A stretch of 64,000 bases of DNA. Source: Ampelocalamus luodianensis (lineage: Eukaryota > Streptophyta > Magnoliopsida > Poales > Poaceae). Position 1 is the first letter of the stretch. The number at the start of each line of letters is the position of its first letter. The notes under the pieces are model-generated. The model ran no database searches. It saw nothing but the letters and a program-made list of their open reading frames with translations, and was not told the DNA's origin. The translations under genes were made by a program, and so were the position numbers. The stretch spans positions 17,437,840 to 17,501,839 of the forward strand of contig CM070628.1 in NCBI GenBank assembly GCA_036346255.1, in the 5' to 3' direction. Below, one piece after another: positions 34,601-46,442 of this stretch.

Positions 34601-36560
34601 GAGACTCAAACTAGACATGATTAGAGTTAAACTAATCATCACCGCGCTCACCGCGCAAGACGGAACGGCAGGCGCGCGCGCAGTGATCTAGCTAACCGCT
34701 GGGTTTCGGCGAGAGTTATACCTTCAGTTCGCAAGATCTCGCGAACACGATGGCGTGACGCGACCGACGGGGATGCCGGCAATGGCGGCGAACGAGGCGA
34801 GAAGAAGACACGGTGCTCGCGGAGAAGACGCCGCGAGCTTCGAAGACCCCGGAAGGTGTGCTTAAGCTTCGCCAACACCAGAGCAAGAAGCACACGATAA
34901 CGCCGACGAAGAAGGTTCAAACGCCGGAATTTCCACGCGCGAAACCGAGCTTGAGAAGAATTGGTCGCATGCCCACAACGATGCACAAAAGGCGTAAACA
35001 ATCCCGCCGTTAGACTCGGGCATCGATGCGATCCTAAGGGACCAAGTGACGAGGCTAGAGACTCACCAGATCGCAAACGAGCTCACGGACCGAGATCGCC
35101 GGAGGCGAGACGACGATATCGCCTCGGTGATTCATCGGACGCCAAGGACCCGGTTGGGCAAAATGGAGGCGCGTCGAGCGTGGATCACGGCGGTGGTGCG
35201 GCCGCTCAAGGGCGGCGCGATTGGCGGCGCTATTTCGTTTTCTCCTACCAAACAGAAGCGCGAGAAAGCGAGAGAGAAGGAAACGAAGAATGGATGAGTG
35301 CGGTGAGGTTATAAAGCTCGCGATGCCGAGAGGGACACGCGCCCCGACGTGGCGGCGACGCAGCGCCGTGGCAAGCATGCGAGCGCGCCACGAGCCCGGT
35401 GAGGCGCGAGAAGACGAGGCGACATCGACAGTGGGGTCCACTTGCCGAAAGAAACAAAGCGGTGCGAGCCGAGTCAAATGCGGCGTTGATCGGATCTCAA
35501 ATGGACGGCCGAGATTGGTGTATGCATTCGGACAGTCGACGAGACAAGCAACGTGGACCGCTCGATCTCCATCGGACGGCCGACACCATCGGGCTCAGCG
35601 GTGCTGCTAGGTGGCGCGACCGAGTCAAGTGGCGCGGTCGACTCGAGTCGGGCTCGGTTCGAGCCCGAGGAACAAAGGAATACCGATTTGGAGTTTTAAA
35701 AGGCTGAGAGAGTTTGGAGAATTTTTAGAGGTAGCTCCTGAGCTCCAAAAATTCCGAAATTTTTATGGAAGCTTACTGGAACAGAGGAAAACCTTGTGTA
35801 ATTTTTCCAGGAGTTTTTATGCACTAGACTTCTCCCAATAAAATTCACAAGGTGCTGAACAGAAGTTTGACCAGATTTCAAACTAGTTTGACTTGGCCAT
35901 TTGAAATAGCAAACAAAATCTAAAAATTGTGAAATAATTCAGGGAGGTAGATAGGATGATCAAGATGACAGGAAAAATATTCCTAGGGGATGATCACAAG
36001 TTTGAAGACTAAGAATTTGCTGACAACAATTTCCATTCACAAGAATTTAATTCTAGAAAATGGAAATTGCTAGGGAAAAATGTAGAAACTTTCAAATGAT
36101 TTGATGAGACAACAAAAGTTTTTATTTCTCCTCATAATTTACATTTGAAATACAAACCTTAAGTTAGGGCTGTTACATCATCCCCCACGAACAACCATCG
36201 AGCTCTTCGACATGGCTGACAAGTACGCAACGGCTAGCGAAGTGGTCGAGTGGAACGAAGCCGTTGATCGAAAAGACAAGATCCCCCAGCCTGGTCTGGA
36301 TAAGTCAGAAAAGAAGCAGAAGAAAGCTCTCAAGAAGAAGAAACACGGCAGAACTAACAATAAGGAGGTTCTGGCTGTTCCTGAGAAATTTCCTAAGGGA
36401 AGAAAAGATTACTCTGGTCATAGCAAAGCAAAAGCTCCGACCAATGAATATAAGAAAATCAAAAATGGTGTCCTCTCCATAAACAAGCAGACACGATTTA
36501 CGAAAATCGCGCTTGGCGTAAGAAATTGAATGATTATTATGCAGTAAAGGTCCACTTCCT
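31683..36560 (+). pseudogene. Tat gypsy gag, split by a solo LTR
   Basis: The first part (about 31683-32095) gives LDKFNGTQNPLEFLQIYTTA and then NYLPTVLEGSARSWLLNLP, WEQLCDLLIANFQGTYDRP and ETLRQYIKRFSQVRNSIPE, the Retrotrans_gag core. The frame is broken once near 31775. The rest resumes after the solo LTR at 36178 with the Lys-rich, RNA-binding C-terminal region (MADKYATASEVVEWNEAVDR, then KKQKKALKKKKHG). The second Tat element at 62049-62680 carries the same order in one piece, which confirms the join point. Confidence 0.88.
32096..36177 (+). mobile_element. Solo LTR, 4.08 kb, inserted in Tat gag
   Basis: It starts tgtgaggaccccaatttatt and ends ttagggctgttaca. The perfect 5-bp duplication tcatc lies on both sides (32091-32095, 36178-36182). 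There is no internal second LTR, PBS or coding domain, so it is a single LTR left by recombination between two LTRs. LTRs of 3-4 kb with TGTGAGGACC starts are seen in Tekay/Del chromoviruses of grasses; that assignment is inference. A GC-rich zone (34650-35690) is the likely promoter and leader part. A shorter, divergent relative lies at 25580-28567. Confidence 0.9.
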
Positions 36561-36799
36561 TCAATTCAAGAAATTGGGAAACAAGCTCTAGAAAGGACAA
36601 GGATGGTGACGAGGAGATGGACTATCAAGAACCTCAAAGATACCGTCGATGTAATTTTCTGGGATCTTCTTCATAGGAATCCAGACGCCACCAAGGCCAT
36701 GGAGCGAGAAGTCAACCTTCAAACTCCGATCATCACCAAACCTTCAAGGTGGTCTGAGACAATAATCTCCTTTAGCAAAGAAGATCGCCCAATTCCTTC

Positions 36800-39700
36800 A
36801 ACTCACTGTAGGTTTCAATTGTCGTTGAACCTACTATTAATAATCGCAAGGTTAATCGGTTTTGATAGATGGGGTAGTTCTTTAAATATTCTCTTTGCAA
36901 GCGCATTGGAAGATATGCAGATTCCAAATTCTAAGGTAAAGCTCGTGAAATATGCCTTCCATGGTATAGTTCCCGGATCTACGCCAAGCCAATAGGCAAT
37001 TATCCCTATTGGTTACGCTCGAAAACCCGACAATTTCCGAACAAAAGTTTCTTCGATGTAGTGAATTTTGAAACATCATATAATGCAATCCTTGGTCGCT
37101 CAATTTAGCAAAATTCCGGTAGCTACGCATTACTGTTACTGAGTTTGAAAATACCGGGACCAAAGGGTGTCATCACGGTCCGAGGTGATCGTAAAATCGC
37201 CACGCATGTGATCGAATGTTTAGAATCGCCGATGAGCTCCACCGCAGGAACTAACACCGCTACCATGCAGTCAAACACTCAAGACCAAAGATAGCACCAA
37301 AGCCTTCCGACCGGATGAAAGAGGTACCACTCGACTAAAGCGCCCAGAGTGCCAAGATTCGCCTGGGAAGGACTCAACCCCAAATAGGAAGAGTCGCCGC
37401 CTCCTTCCTCCGAGCAAACCAGATGTATTCGCCTCGGCAGCATCCGACATGCCCGAGTCCCTGTGGAGGTGATCGAGCATAGGCTAGCATTGCACCGATA
37501 AAAGACCGATCAGCGAAGCTAAGGCGTTTTGCACTGATCGAAAATAGCAATCCAATCGGAGACCGACAAGCTACCCAAGCCGATTCATCCGTGAGGTCGA
37601 CCACCCCGAATGGCTTGCCAACTCGTAATGGTTAAAAAGGCCAATGGAAAATGACGATGTGTATCGACTTTCTGATTTAAATAAAGCTTGTCCAAAGGAT
37701 GATTTTCCCTTCCTCGCATTGATCAACTTGTAGACTCTACCTCCGTGTGAGTTATTAAGTTTTTAGATGCATATTCGTGATACCACCAGATTAATATGAG
37801 TAAAGAAGATGAAGAGAAAACTTCCTTCATCACTCCATTTGGTACTTGCTGTTATGTAAAGATGCCATTTGGTCTTAAAATGTCGGTGCGACGCTCCAAA
37901 GGTTGATGCAGAAACCTTTAGTACACAGATAGGTCGAATCTTGAAGCCTATGTTGATGACTTGGTCGTAAAAGTATCAACATTGGTGACCACATTCCGCA
38001 CCTACAAGAGACTTTCAATAATTTAAGACGCCATAACCTTAAATTAAATCCGGAAAAGTGTGCGCTCGAGTTTCATCCGAAAATCGCCGTTTCTAGTTTC
38101 GCTAGAGGCATTGAAGTAAATCCAGTGAAAATAACCGCTATCGATCGATGCCTCGACCACAAAAAGGAAGTCCGAAGCTAACCGTGTATATGGCGTTAAG
38201 TCGTTTCATAGCACGGTTAGGTGAAAAAGGACTCCCATTTTTCAAGCTTCTCCGAAACATGGAAGTTTCAATGGACTAAAGAGGCAAACGACGCTTTGGG
38301 GAGCTTAAACGGATTCACGAATCCTCCATCTTAGTCTCTCCAAGATTGGAAGAGACATTGCTAATTTACGCGCCGCAACGCCACGATTAGAAGTGTGTAT
38401 TGGTCGAGAACGTGATCGTATCCAACGACCAATATATTACGTGAAACGAAGTCTTGCATGGATCAAAAGAACGATATCCACGCATACGTAAATTGCTCTA
38501 TGGTCTCCTTATGTCTTCAAGGAAACTTAGACATTATTTTCAAGCACATAAAGTGGTCGTACCTACCGGATATCCGCTTGGTCAAGTCCTAGGTAACAGG
38601 AGTCATCGGGACGAATAGCGAAATGGGCGGTTGAGCTTGGGGCGTTTGACTCCATTTTGTCCCTAGAACAATGATTAAGTCTCGTGCAATAGCGTAATTC
38701 ATTGCCGAATGGACAAACCCCGAACCTCCCAAGAACCCGAGTACGAGATTCACGACCGGTGGACAATGTACTTTGATGGTTCCTTGATGCTTCAAGGCTC
38801 TGGGCCGGGTCGCTTTGATTTCCCTCATCGTGAACAACTTAAATACGCCATTCGCTTAAACTTTTCGCTACAAATAATGCGTGCAGAATCAATAAGGTTT
38901 CTTGGCAGACTTCGAGCAACTGCTCGCTCGGATTCGCAGATTGTTAGTGAAAGGTGATTCTCAACTAGTAGCGAATCAAGTAGGGAAAGAGTATCAATGC
39001 TCTAGTACCAAGATGTCATCATATCGCGGAAGTACGGAAACTTGAAAAGCATTTCTTCGGTTTTCGGATCCAACACATTCCTAGAAAGGAAAACTTTCGC
39101 GCACTGGGTTGGCGGATGGTTTCCACACGGACATCCGTCCCGCCGAGTTTTTCTCGAGAAACTGATTCACCCTCGTAGTCGAGCCTCCGAGGACATAGAT
39201 ATTAGCAAGGAGGTTTCACACCTTGATTCGCAAACATGGATGCTCCACAGTCGATGATGGTTGGCGCCATCACGATCACAGAGAGATTGGATGACATCGA
39301 TCTACAATTATCTTCAAGATGATATAATTCCGTAAGATGATGTAGAGGCCGATCGTATTGCACTAAAAGCCAAATCATACACTCTCATTGAACGTACCTT
39401 ATATAAGCGAGGATCTCACGGAGTGTTGATGAGATGCATATCTCAATCTGATGGCATTAAGTTGCTAACCAAATTCATAAAGGAGTTCAGGAGCTCATCA
39501 TTCCTGCTGAACGTGGTTGGTAAAGCCTTTAGGCAAGGATACTCATCGCCAACCGCCTTCATGATGCAAAAGAGCTCGTGACGGCGCGATAATGTCGGGC
39601 TTATAGCCGACAAGTACATCACCGCCTCAAGCTTTGCAAACAATCCTCTTTCTTGGCCTTTTGCAACCTGGGACTGGACATTCGGACCTTCCCAAAGGCA

Positions 39701-40470
39701 CCCGGGCTTTGAGTTCCGTCGTCATGATTGACACGCTCACTAAGTGGATCAAGTCGAGCCGGTTGTAAAACTACAATCAAGCCGCCAAGAGGTTCATAAC
39801 AAGAAACGTGATTACACGGTTTGGTGTACCCAATGATAATCATCGATAACGGTGCCCGCTTCTCAAGCAAGCAATTTTCGTGAATTCGTGAAGAACTAGG
39901 TGTCAAGATACATTTCACTTCGTTGCTCATCCACGAGCAATGGAGCGCTTGAGCGAGCCAATGGTATCATAATGCAAGGGATCAAACGACGAGTGTTCGA
40001 CCGCCATTTCAACGGTCGAGCTTGGGTTCGAGAACTTCCTCCAGATATGGGTCGTCAGTATCACAACTAGTCGTGCGACCGGGAAACACCATTCTTTTAG
40101 TTTACTGGCCGAGGCTATGCTTCCTCCGTAACTAAAAATTGGTTCCCGCTCGAATCGATTACTTTTCAAAGTGATCACCGAACGACGACTTGACGACATC
40201 AATTTCTTGAAGAAAGACGAAATCAAGCCTTGATACGATCGGCAATCTACCAACAAGCTATGCGCGTCGGTATCACAATCGTAAGGTACAACCTCGCAAA
40301 CTTAGTCAGAGGTGATCCGTTCTCGTAAAAATCGAGAACCAAGCAAATCGCAATAAACTTTCACCTAAATGGGAAGATCCATACATCGTGGTCGCGTAAC
40401 CCACCAGATCGACGGTTAGCTATGTCCGATGGGCGTGTTTTATCTAATTCTTGGAATATTGATCAATTGC
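36800..40470 (+). pseudogene. Tat gypsy pol remnant (PR, RT, RH, INT)
   Basis: Protease region: GSSLNILFASALEDMQIPNS near 36872-36940, then FHGIVPGST. Reverse transcriptase, 37640-38150: CIDF-DLNKACPKDDFPF, YHQINMSKEDEEKTSFITPF and AYVDDLVVK, with the YVDD box at 37949-37960. RNase H: DRWTMYFDGS near 38754-38783. Integrase, 39420-40300: pieces such as IDTLTKWIK and FITRNVITRFGVP. Many stops and register changes separate these parts, so no enzyme can be made. Codon use is AT-richer than in the host genes. Confidence 0.85.
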
Positions 40471-43400
40471 GTAAGTTCTATGTTTAATTTCATGTATTTC
40501 AGTTTTATTCATTTTTTTCTTCAATAAAGATGCTTTTCCTTAAAAATGATAAGTATGGTTGTTTATACTTATTATTTGTTGCATCTGGTCGTATGCCATC
40601 CTCATATCGTTGGTCTGAGAAGACTCTCATTCTCTCCGATATTCCTTCTTTGGGATCTCCACTACTCATGGTTGTTGACTTAAATGTCACCAATCACACT
40701 GGTTTTAGCCGTGATCATTGCTTCAATGATACACATTCACGACCGGACATTCTTTTCTTAAAGAGTCATACGAGTAAAAGGAGTACCACCTCAGACGATT
40801 TACTTGGCTTTCGTTTCTTGAAATTGAAGATTGTTATTTTATTTCAACATTCTGCTCTAATCAAGTTTGGCTACCGGTCGGGACACGTAAAGCCTCGGTC
40901 AAGTCTCTCTTCTCGACGTGGCCCCGCCCACCGGAAGGAGCTTCCTAGTGACGGTCCTTTTCCTACGATCCTCGCCGCCATCGGATTTGAGAATGAGCAC
41001 GTTCGCGAAATATTTTACAAATCTTCGCCTTAAGATTCGATACGACTGCATCCAAATATTTCTAAACAACGGTACTTATTTCTTCATTTCATTTCTTGCA
41101 TACATTCTTAATGCATATCTTCTTATAAGCAAGATCTAGTCTTTGTTATCTCTTTCGACTACAAGTGGTATTCCATAGTACTTGATAATGGGCAAACTCT
41201 AGACTAGCGTAAGTCGCCGCTGGTTCCACCACATGATTTCCTAGTATTTCCTAGATCATTGTCATACACATTATCAAGACTCTTACCATGGTCATCGTTA
41301 TTACTCAAATACCGGCCCATCGCTTTCTTTAGTAACGCTCATCTACTAACATAAGCAATGGGGCTAGGAGATATATGAGTATTTAACAACATTAATAAGA
41401 CAAAGCAGATCTTCTTTGATAAAAGGTAAGTTTTCATAGTCTAAAGTTACATTCATTTACATGTTGAGACCACCAGACTGGTCGCTATGTGATGGAGATC
41501 CGACTTCCATTTCTTCTGCAACTTTCTCTCCGAGAGGTTTTACTTCCTCGAGAAGTTTTGTTGCTTCACTTTCAGAGCAGTAGAAGTCCTCTTCCACACT
41601 TTAAGACTAACAGAGGGGTTTAAGCCTTTAGTTTTGCTAAAGCAACACTAACTCCAGTTACAATAGCTTCCTTCATTGTCTGGGTATGGTTTTCCTCATA
41701 GTTTTGAGCGCACTTTGAGATCTTCCAAAAGTTGACCAAAGTAGATCATCTTTTCCGTTGGATCTCCTAAAGAAGGCAAGCTTGATCCCGATCCTATATC
41801 GAAGATCATCTTGTTAAGAGCCTTGATCTTCTCATCAAGGCCAAATACAAGAGCTTCCTTTGGCCACGCCAAAATCGAGGGTCTTCTCCGCTGCTCAAGT
41901 GCTACGCTTTTTCTCGCACGAGTAGATAAACAAAATCAATGTACTTTACAATTGGAGTTATGGAATATCGTTAGATCTCCGATCAGCTACCTTTGATTTT
42001 CTTCTCACAAGAGTCGAAACCTCTTTTGCCCGGTCATCACATGCTCGATCGACCGGTCTTTACTCGATTTTCTTCCATCGCCTTTATTATTAGAGCTTCC
42101 TTGGCCTTAATCTCTTCTTTAATTTTTCTAAATCTATCAAATATGATAGAAAGAGAAGGAGAATCTATAAGGAGAATCAAGATAATAAACCGTAGGAGAT
42201 CAAAAGAGAAATGTATTTACTTCTCATATCGGAGTGTTTTTGCTCCAAAGTTCTTATTCACTGGTCACTCCGATCACAAGATAGTTTTCACCAAATGCTA
42301 CAAAACAAAAATTCCTTTCTTTAGCAAGCTTTCAAAGGAACTGCAAAGAAAGAGTTGTAAGGATGGTCGAGAACACTTACCCGAATTGCTATATCATTAT
42401 ATTCGAAAAGATGGTATCTCACCAATCTTGACTTGATGGTCCGATATCTTTCCCTGTGCTTCATCAAGTTCCTTATCCTCGATAAATCGGGGAGAAAAAG
42501 AGAATTTGTTAACCTGAGAAGTATTTCCTGGAGGAGGTGGAACTCGTTGAGGGTCTCTGGGGATGACTACTGCGAGAAGGAGTAAGGATTACTAGAGGAT
42601 CCCGAGCAGATGTCAAACCCGCCTGGGCTTCTTTGCTACTTCATCCTCGGTAGTTTTTGCTTTAGGAGTATCCTGGTCAGGAGCCTCCACGACCACCTCC
42701 ACCTCAGGAACTTTTTCCTGAGGGGTGCTTTGGTCGGATACGACCGGAACACCAGAAGATCTAAAACAAGAGAGAGAAGGTAAGGAAGATCCAAGGTATA
42801 TATAAATATGACCTCTTCATTTTATATATATACCTTGTTGTTTTTCTGAATTTACCCTTATAACGCATCGAACTAAAGTTCGTTGCGCTAGCCTTCCTCT
42901 TCCACAACCGATCTCACCGTTCTAAACCGTAGAGGGTTGACTAGATCTTGCACATCTACCGATCGGAAATCGAAGCGATATCCGCGACCATTTGGTCGAG
43001 GTCCCCGATCGCCGTCGCAGATGTAGATTCGCCTACCTCCACAACAATGGCCTCGTGAGGCATCGGAGGATTCTCGCGACCTTGCCGAAGGTACAACGAC
43101 CGCCTAAATTCATCATCAAAGATAGTTAGGCGATAAACATAATTTATCCAAAATATTATTTGTGTTCTGCTACCTACCGAGGGCTTACATCCCGTGTGGT
43201 CGAAGGGAAGATCGGATCATCAATTGGCTCACATCTTTTCGCTGACCTTGTTGACTCTCAACCCAACCGACTACACATCAAAGAGGATTTATGGTATACC
43301 GATCAAAAATAATATGTACGTCAATAAGACAACGCTGATATTTTTACCTTAAGTCTTTCAATCCTTTCTTCACAGAAACAATCGCTAAGATCCGAGGAAA

Positions 43401-43688
43401 ACTAACCTTATCGCCAGCTCTCCCGCAGATCATCTTGATCCGCTTCTAATCTCATCGTAAGATAGAGTCAGAAGGTAAAATGAAAGAGTTAAGAAATAAT
43501 CAACCAAATATGTAAACTGGTCGGAATCATTAAAATGGCTTACCATCTTTGGAGTCTCCGGTCGATCATCACGACCAATGTACCAGAGCATCTTATGTGT
43601 TTCGGGCCTTCAAAGGCTAACCCGCCGTGGAAAATCCTTCACCACATGCCAAGATGTTAGACCTTTGACACTAAGAAGCTTGATTGCT
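40471..43688. other. Tat element 3' internal region
   Basis: This non-coding or decayed spacer lies between integrase and the antisense frame. The minus strand probably held the C-terminal part of the antisense protein, with charged, Ser/Pro/Glu-rich words around 42500-43000. It is too decayed to delimit. Confidence 0.5.
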
Positions 43689-44275
43689 TCACCCATTTCC
43701 TACATTTCCTCCTTCTCTCAGAGGAGCGCCATATCGGATTCTCGACCGCCTTCTTACGTAATAATAAAGGCTGTCTTTCTTTGTGATCTTCATATAGAAC
43801 CAGCTCTTCTTCCATGACGACCACGAAGATTTTGAGTACATAAAAATGTACTCATCAGCTTTTCCATCATAGAGACGCAAAGTACACTCTCCAGGCGTCC
43901 CGATTGTTTTTCCAGACTTCGTCATCCTGTAGTAATACCTGAACAGATCCAGATCTGCTGGAATCCCCAGGTACGCTTCGCAGAGGTAGACGAAAATGCT
44001 GAGATTTGCGATGGCATTGGGAGCCAAATTCACCAATTCAACTCCATAATACTCCAAAACTTGAGGAAGAAAGGAGTGAACTGGTAGCCGAAATCCGCAT
44101 TCGATGTATGCGAGAAAAACAGGAATTTCTCCATCTTCACTGCTCGGGGAATGTTCCCCAAACGCGATCTCCAAGAAATCACATCCTTGCTCGGGAGCAT
44201 CCCGATCTTCTCCAGATTCTCCAACTTTTTCTCACTTAGGTCGAAACCGACTGGGCTGGTGATTTGGTCCAACAT
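43689..44275 (-). pseudogene. Antisense 'putative gypsy type transposon' ORF
   Basis: Reading leftwards from MLDQITSPVGFDLSEKKLEN at 44275, the frame shifts once near 44160. It then gives GEIPVFLAYIECGFRLPVHS, LPQVLEYYGVELVNLAPNAI and SIFVYLCEAYLGIPADLDLF. This is the pattern of the Transposase_28 family (Pfam: putative gypsy type transposon), which in Tat elements lies antisense between pol and the 3' LTR. Its function is not established. The minus-strand frame and its position close to the 3' LTR agree with that family. Confidence 0.82.
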
Positions 44276-44591
44276 GGTTAGATTCTTTTGGGTGAGAAAA
44301 GCAAAGGAGATCGGAGGTAGTTTTACTCGGAAGATGAGAAAAGAAAGGAGGAAGTGAAAACCCTAGGTTTACAAAGGGGTTTTATAAGCTTGTAAATCCT
44401 AAACCGTAATAAGGAGTTACCCAAAAAGTCCAACGGACACGTAAACTCTTCAAATCCCAAGGCAAAGTTCTCAACTTTAAAGTGAATACAAACCGCTTCA
44501 AATGCCTTTGTATTTAATAAGCGCCATCCCGATACGATTTCATCGGAAGAAAGGTGTTCACACGACCTATTCATTTAAAGTTCGGGGCTAA

Positions 44592-45234
44592 TGACGAGGA
44601 TTAAAACCTCTATATATTATCTTTAATATATAAAAGACCATACGTCTTCATGGTCGTGACCTTTGAGGTGCACGACCACCGGGTCGTAGAGATTCCAGAG
44701 GTTACATAATGGGTACCTGGGTGGACGAAGGCCTGCCAAGCCTCCACCAGAGAACCGCTCGTAGAAGGTAAGAACCGATTCCACGGATATTCTCTACCGT
44801 ATGATGAATGGAACACGTGCATATTCCATACGCGTATCTTGTCCAAGACACACCGGTGAACAACCTCCGTGCGCTTATATGTTTCATATACATATAACCA
44901 CCAAACGCTTGATTCTCAGATCAACCGTCACTTGACTCACCGCACGCAACGCTTCACATCAGCGCCTTCCGGTAATCGCCACCTCTTCGAGGGCTATTTA
45001 AAGATGGAACCTGGGCGGATCAAGGAGAGGCATCGCATCAGAGATCAGATCATCGGAAGATAGAAAAAAGCATTGTCTTGTACTCTAGAAAGTTGTCCGT
45101 CATTCTGTCAGGATACACCCCTTGTAACATCTCAGTTCATACTAATAAAGAGCAGTCCCATTGCAATCTCAAGATTTCCCACGTCATTCTCTCTTTTTCC
45201 ATTTATTGTAAGATCGGCGACTTGATCGTCGACA
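44592..45234 (+). repeat. Tat element 3' LTR
   Basis: This begins tgacgaggattaaaacctct and ends gatcgtcgaca. It is followed by the target duplication gtgtc and then by the resumed Pack-MULE left TIR. Confidence 0.92.
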
Positions 45235-45423
45235 GTGTCCAATCCGGTACCTAATCTATTTAAGTGTGTCAAGCAGATCCAAAACAGCCCAAGCTGGCAA
45301 TTGACCGGGGACGTGGAGCGTTGACCGTGATGTGGACTCGCCAGCCTGGCTTGCAGGCCCATGTGCAGGTGAAGCTGGCGGAGGACATGGTGGCACGCGC
45401 GTTCTCCGGGTGCGCCATTCGCG

Positions 45424-45790
45424 TCACCTCTCCATGACGCCGCCGCAGCCGATGGAAGGGTCCAGGCGGAGGTCGGACTCGGTCACGCCCGGGACGCGTG
45501 CGCCGCCCACGCTGATGCCGATGAGCTGCACGTAGTAGAACGTCTCCATCTTGGGGTTCTTGACCATCGGGGTGAAGGACGTGGTGACCGACGGGCCCAC
45601 GGCGCCGGAGCCAAAGGTGATGGAGGAGGAGCGGGAGGTGGGGGTTGGCCAACGAGGTGGTACGGTCCACGAGGCCGCACCCAAGGCCCACGCGCGCCAC
45701 GCGGGAGCCGTCAGTGAAGGTGAGGGTCTCGGTGGCGGAGTCCCGAGTGGTGATGGAGCTGTCACCGTAGGAGCGAAGCCATGCGGGTCG
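45424..45790 (-). pseudogene. Captured aspartyl protease fragment
   Basis: The minus strand reads SYGDSSITTRDSATETLTFT and DGSRVARVGLGCG, then LVDRTTS. In a second frame it reads SSSITFGSGAVGPSVTTSFT, NPKMETFYYVQLIGISVGGA and RVPGVTESDLRLDPS. These are consecutive blocks of plant nepenthesin-like (A1) proteases. Between LGCG and LVDRTTS a stretch normally present in the family is missing. The copy ends before the second catalytic Asp motif, giving GGVMER-stop where GG(V/I)I-DSGT is expected. The piece is therefore an internally deleted, frame-shifted capture inside the Pack-MULE and makes no enzyme. Confidence 0.8.
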
Positions 45791-46046
45791 AACACCTAGC
45801 CGGACTGCTCGTTGACGGAGGTAGGAAGTGGTGTGTCACGTCCTGTTGGCCGTGCCTGCGGCCGCCGAGATCCGTGCCGCCCTCTTCCCGTGCGTTCGGG
45901 AGGGCATCCAATCCGCCGTCCCGACACCGGCGGCCGAACCACCCCCCAACTCCAATCCAATCTGCTGCAGCTCCCCTCACCGCCTCCTTCCCACCACTCA
46001 AGACCCACGCCCACTAGTCAAGACTATAGGAGCTGGGACGGGAAGT

Positions 46047-46199
46047 ATGGAAGGGGACAACGAGAGCACGGCGGCGGAGGCGGCGCTGGGGCTGAACCCG
46101 CAGCTCTTCGTCAACGAGGTGCTCAACATGGTCGACGACGTCCGCTGCAAGGCCTTCGAGTACTGCTCCAGTTACGCTTCGGATCCCAAACTCCAATAG
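46047..46199 (+). pseudogene. Captured MIS12 (kinetochore) N-terminal fragment
   Basis: The frame MEGDNESTAAEAALGLNPQL, then FVNEVLNMVDDVRCKAFEYC, matches the N terminus of plant MIS12, a MIND-complex kinetochore subunit whose first conserved block is LNPQLF(V/I)NE. After about 42 residues the similarity stops and the frame closes at 46197-46199. Its own ATG is kept, and an upstream open frame extends back to 45828. It sits in the Pack-MULE, so it is a copy of a host exon and not the host gene. Confidence 0.75.
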
Positions 46200-46322
46200 T
46201 ACCCGCACACCACGAATGGCGGCCACTGCTGTTGCCACCACCGCACCCACCCGACCTGCGCGCTGGACCTCATCGACGCTGCCTACTCGCACGAGGTGGA
46301 GCCTACGGTTGTGTTCATCTAG

Positions 46323-46442
46323 CTGTCACAGGCCATCCGCGACCTCGCCGTCAAGATCAAGCTCGCGCCCGTGCACGGTTTCATCACGGGCAAGAGCGTG
46401 GTCGTCGTCGACAACTCGCTCATGCGCGGCACCACCTCGAGC
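46323..46442 (+). pseudogene. Captured amidophosphoribosyltransferase fragment
   Basis: The frame gives LSQAIRDLAVKIKLAPVHGF and ITGKSVVVVDNSLMRGTTSS. This is the PRPP-binding region of the first enzyme of purine synthesis, where the family reads GK.VVVVDDSIVRGTTS. Here the second Asp of the pair is Asn, and Ile-Val is Leu-Met. A TAG directly precedes the block (46320-46322). The fragment follows the MIS12 piece on the same strand inside the Pack-MULE. Confidence 0.75.

Larger units (their letters stand above)
29618..45234 (+). mobile_element. Tat-lineage Ty3-gypsy retrotransposon, decayed
   Basis: Direct LTRs (29618-30253 and 44592-45234) with TG...CA ends are flanked by the perfect duplication gtgtc (29613-29617, 45235-45239). 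In order the interior shows a PBS-like site, gag, protease, RT with YVDD, RNase H and integrase remnants. A long 3' region then carries an antisense frame of the putative gypsy type transposon family. That arrangement, with an extra antisense frame between pol and the 3' LTR, is typical of Tat elements. Stops and frameshifts occur in every domain. A 4.08-kb solo LTR interrupts gag; without it the element is about 11.5 kb. Confidence 0.93.

Noticed and set aside
32096..36177. Complete retrotransposon instead of a solo LTR
   Set aside because: No internal LTR copy, PBS, polypurine tract or gag-pol motifs were found between the two ends.
46260..46322. Frame CALDLIDAAYSHEVE before the amidophosphoribosyltransferase piece as a fourth captured gene
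   Set aside because: Too short to recognise and ends in TAG; it could be filler between captured fragments.
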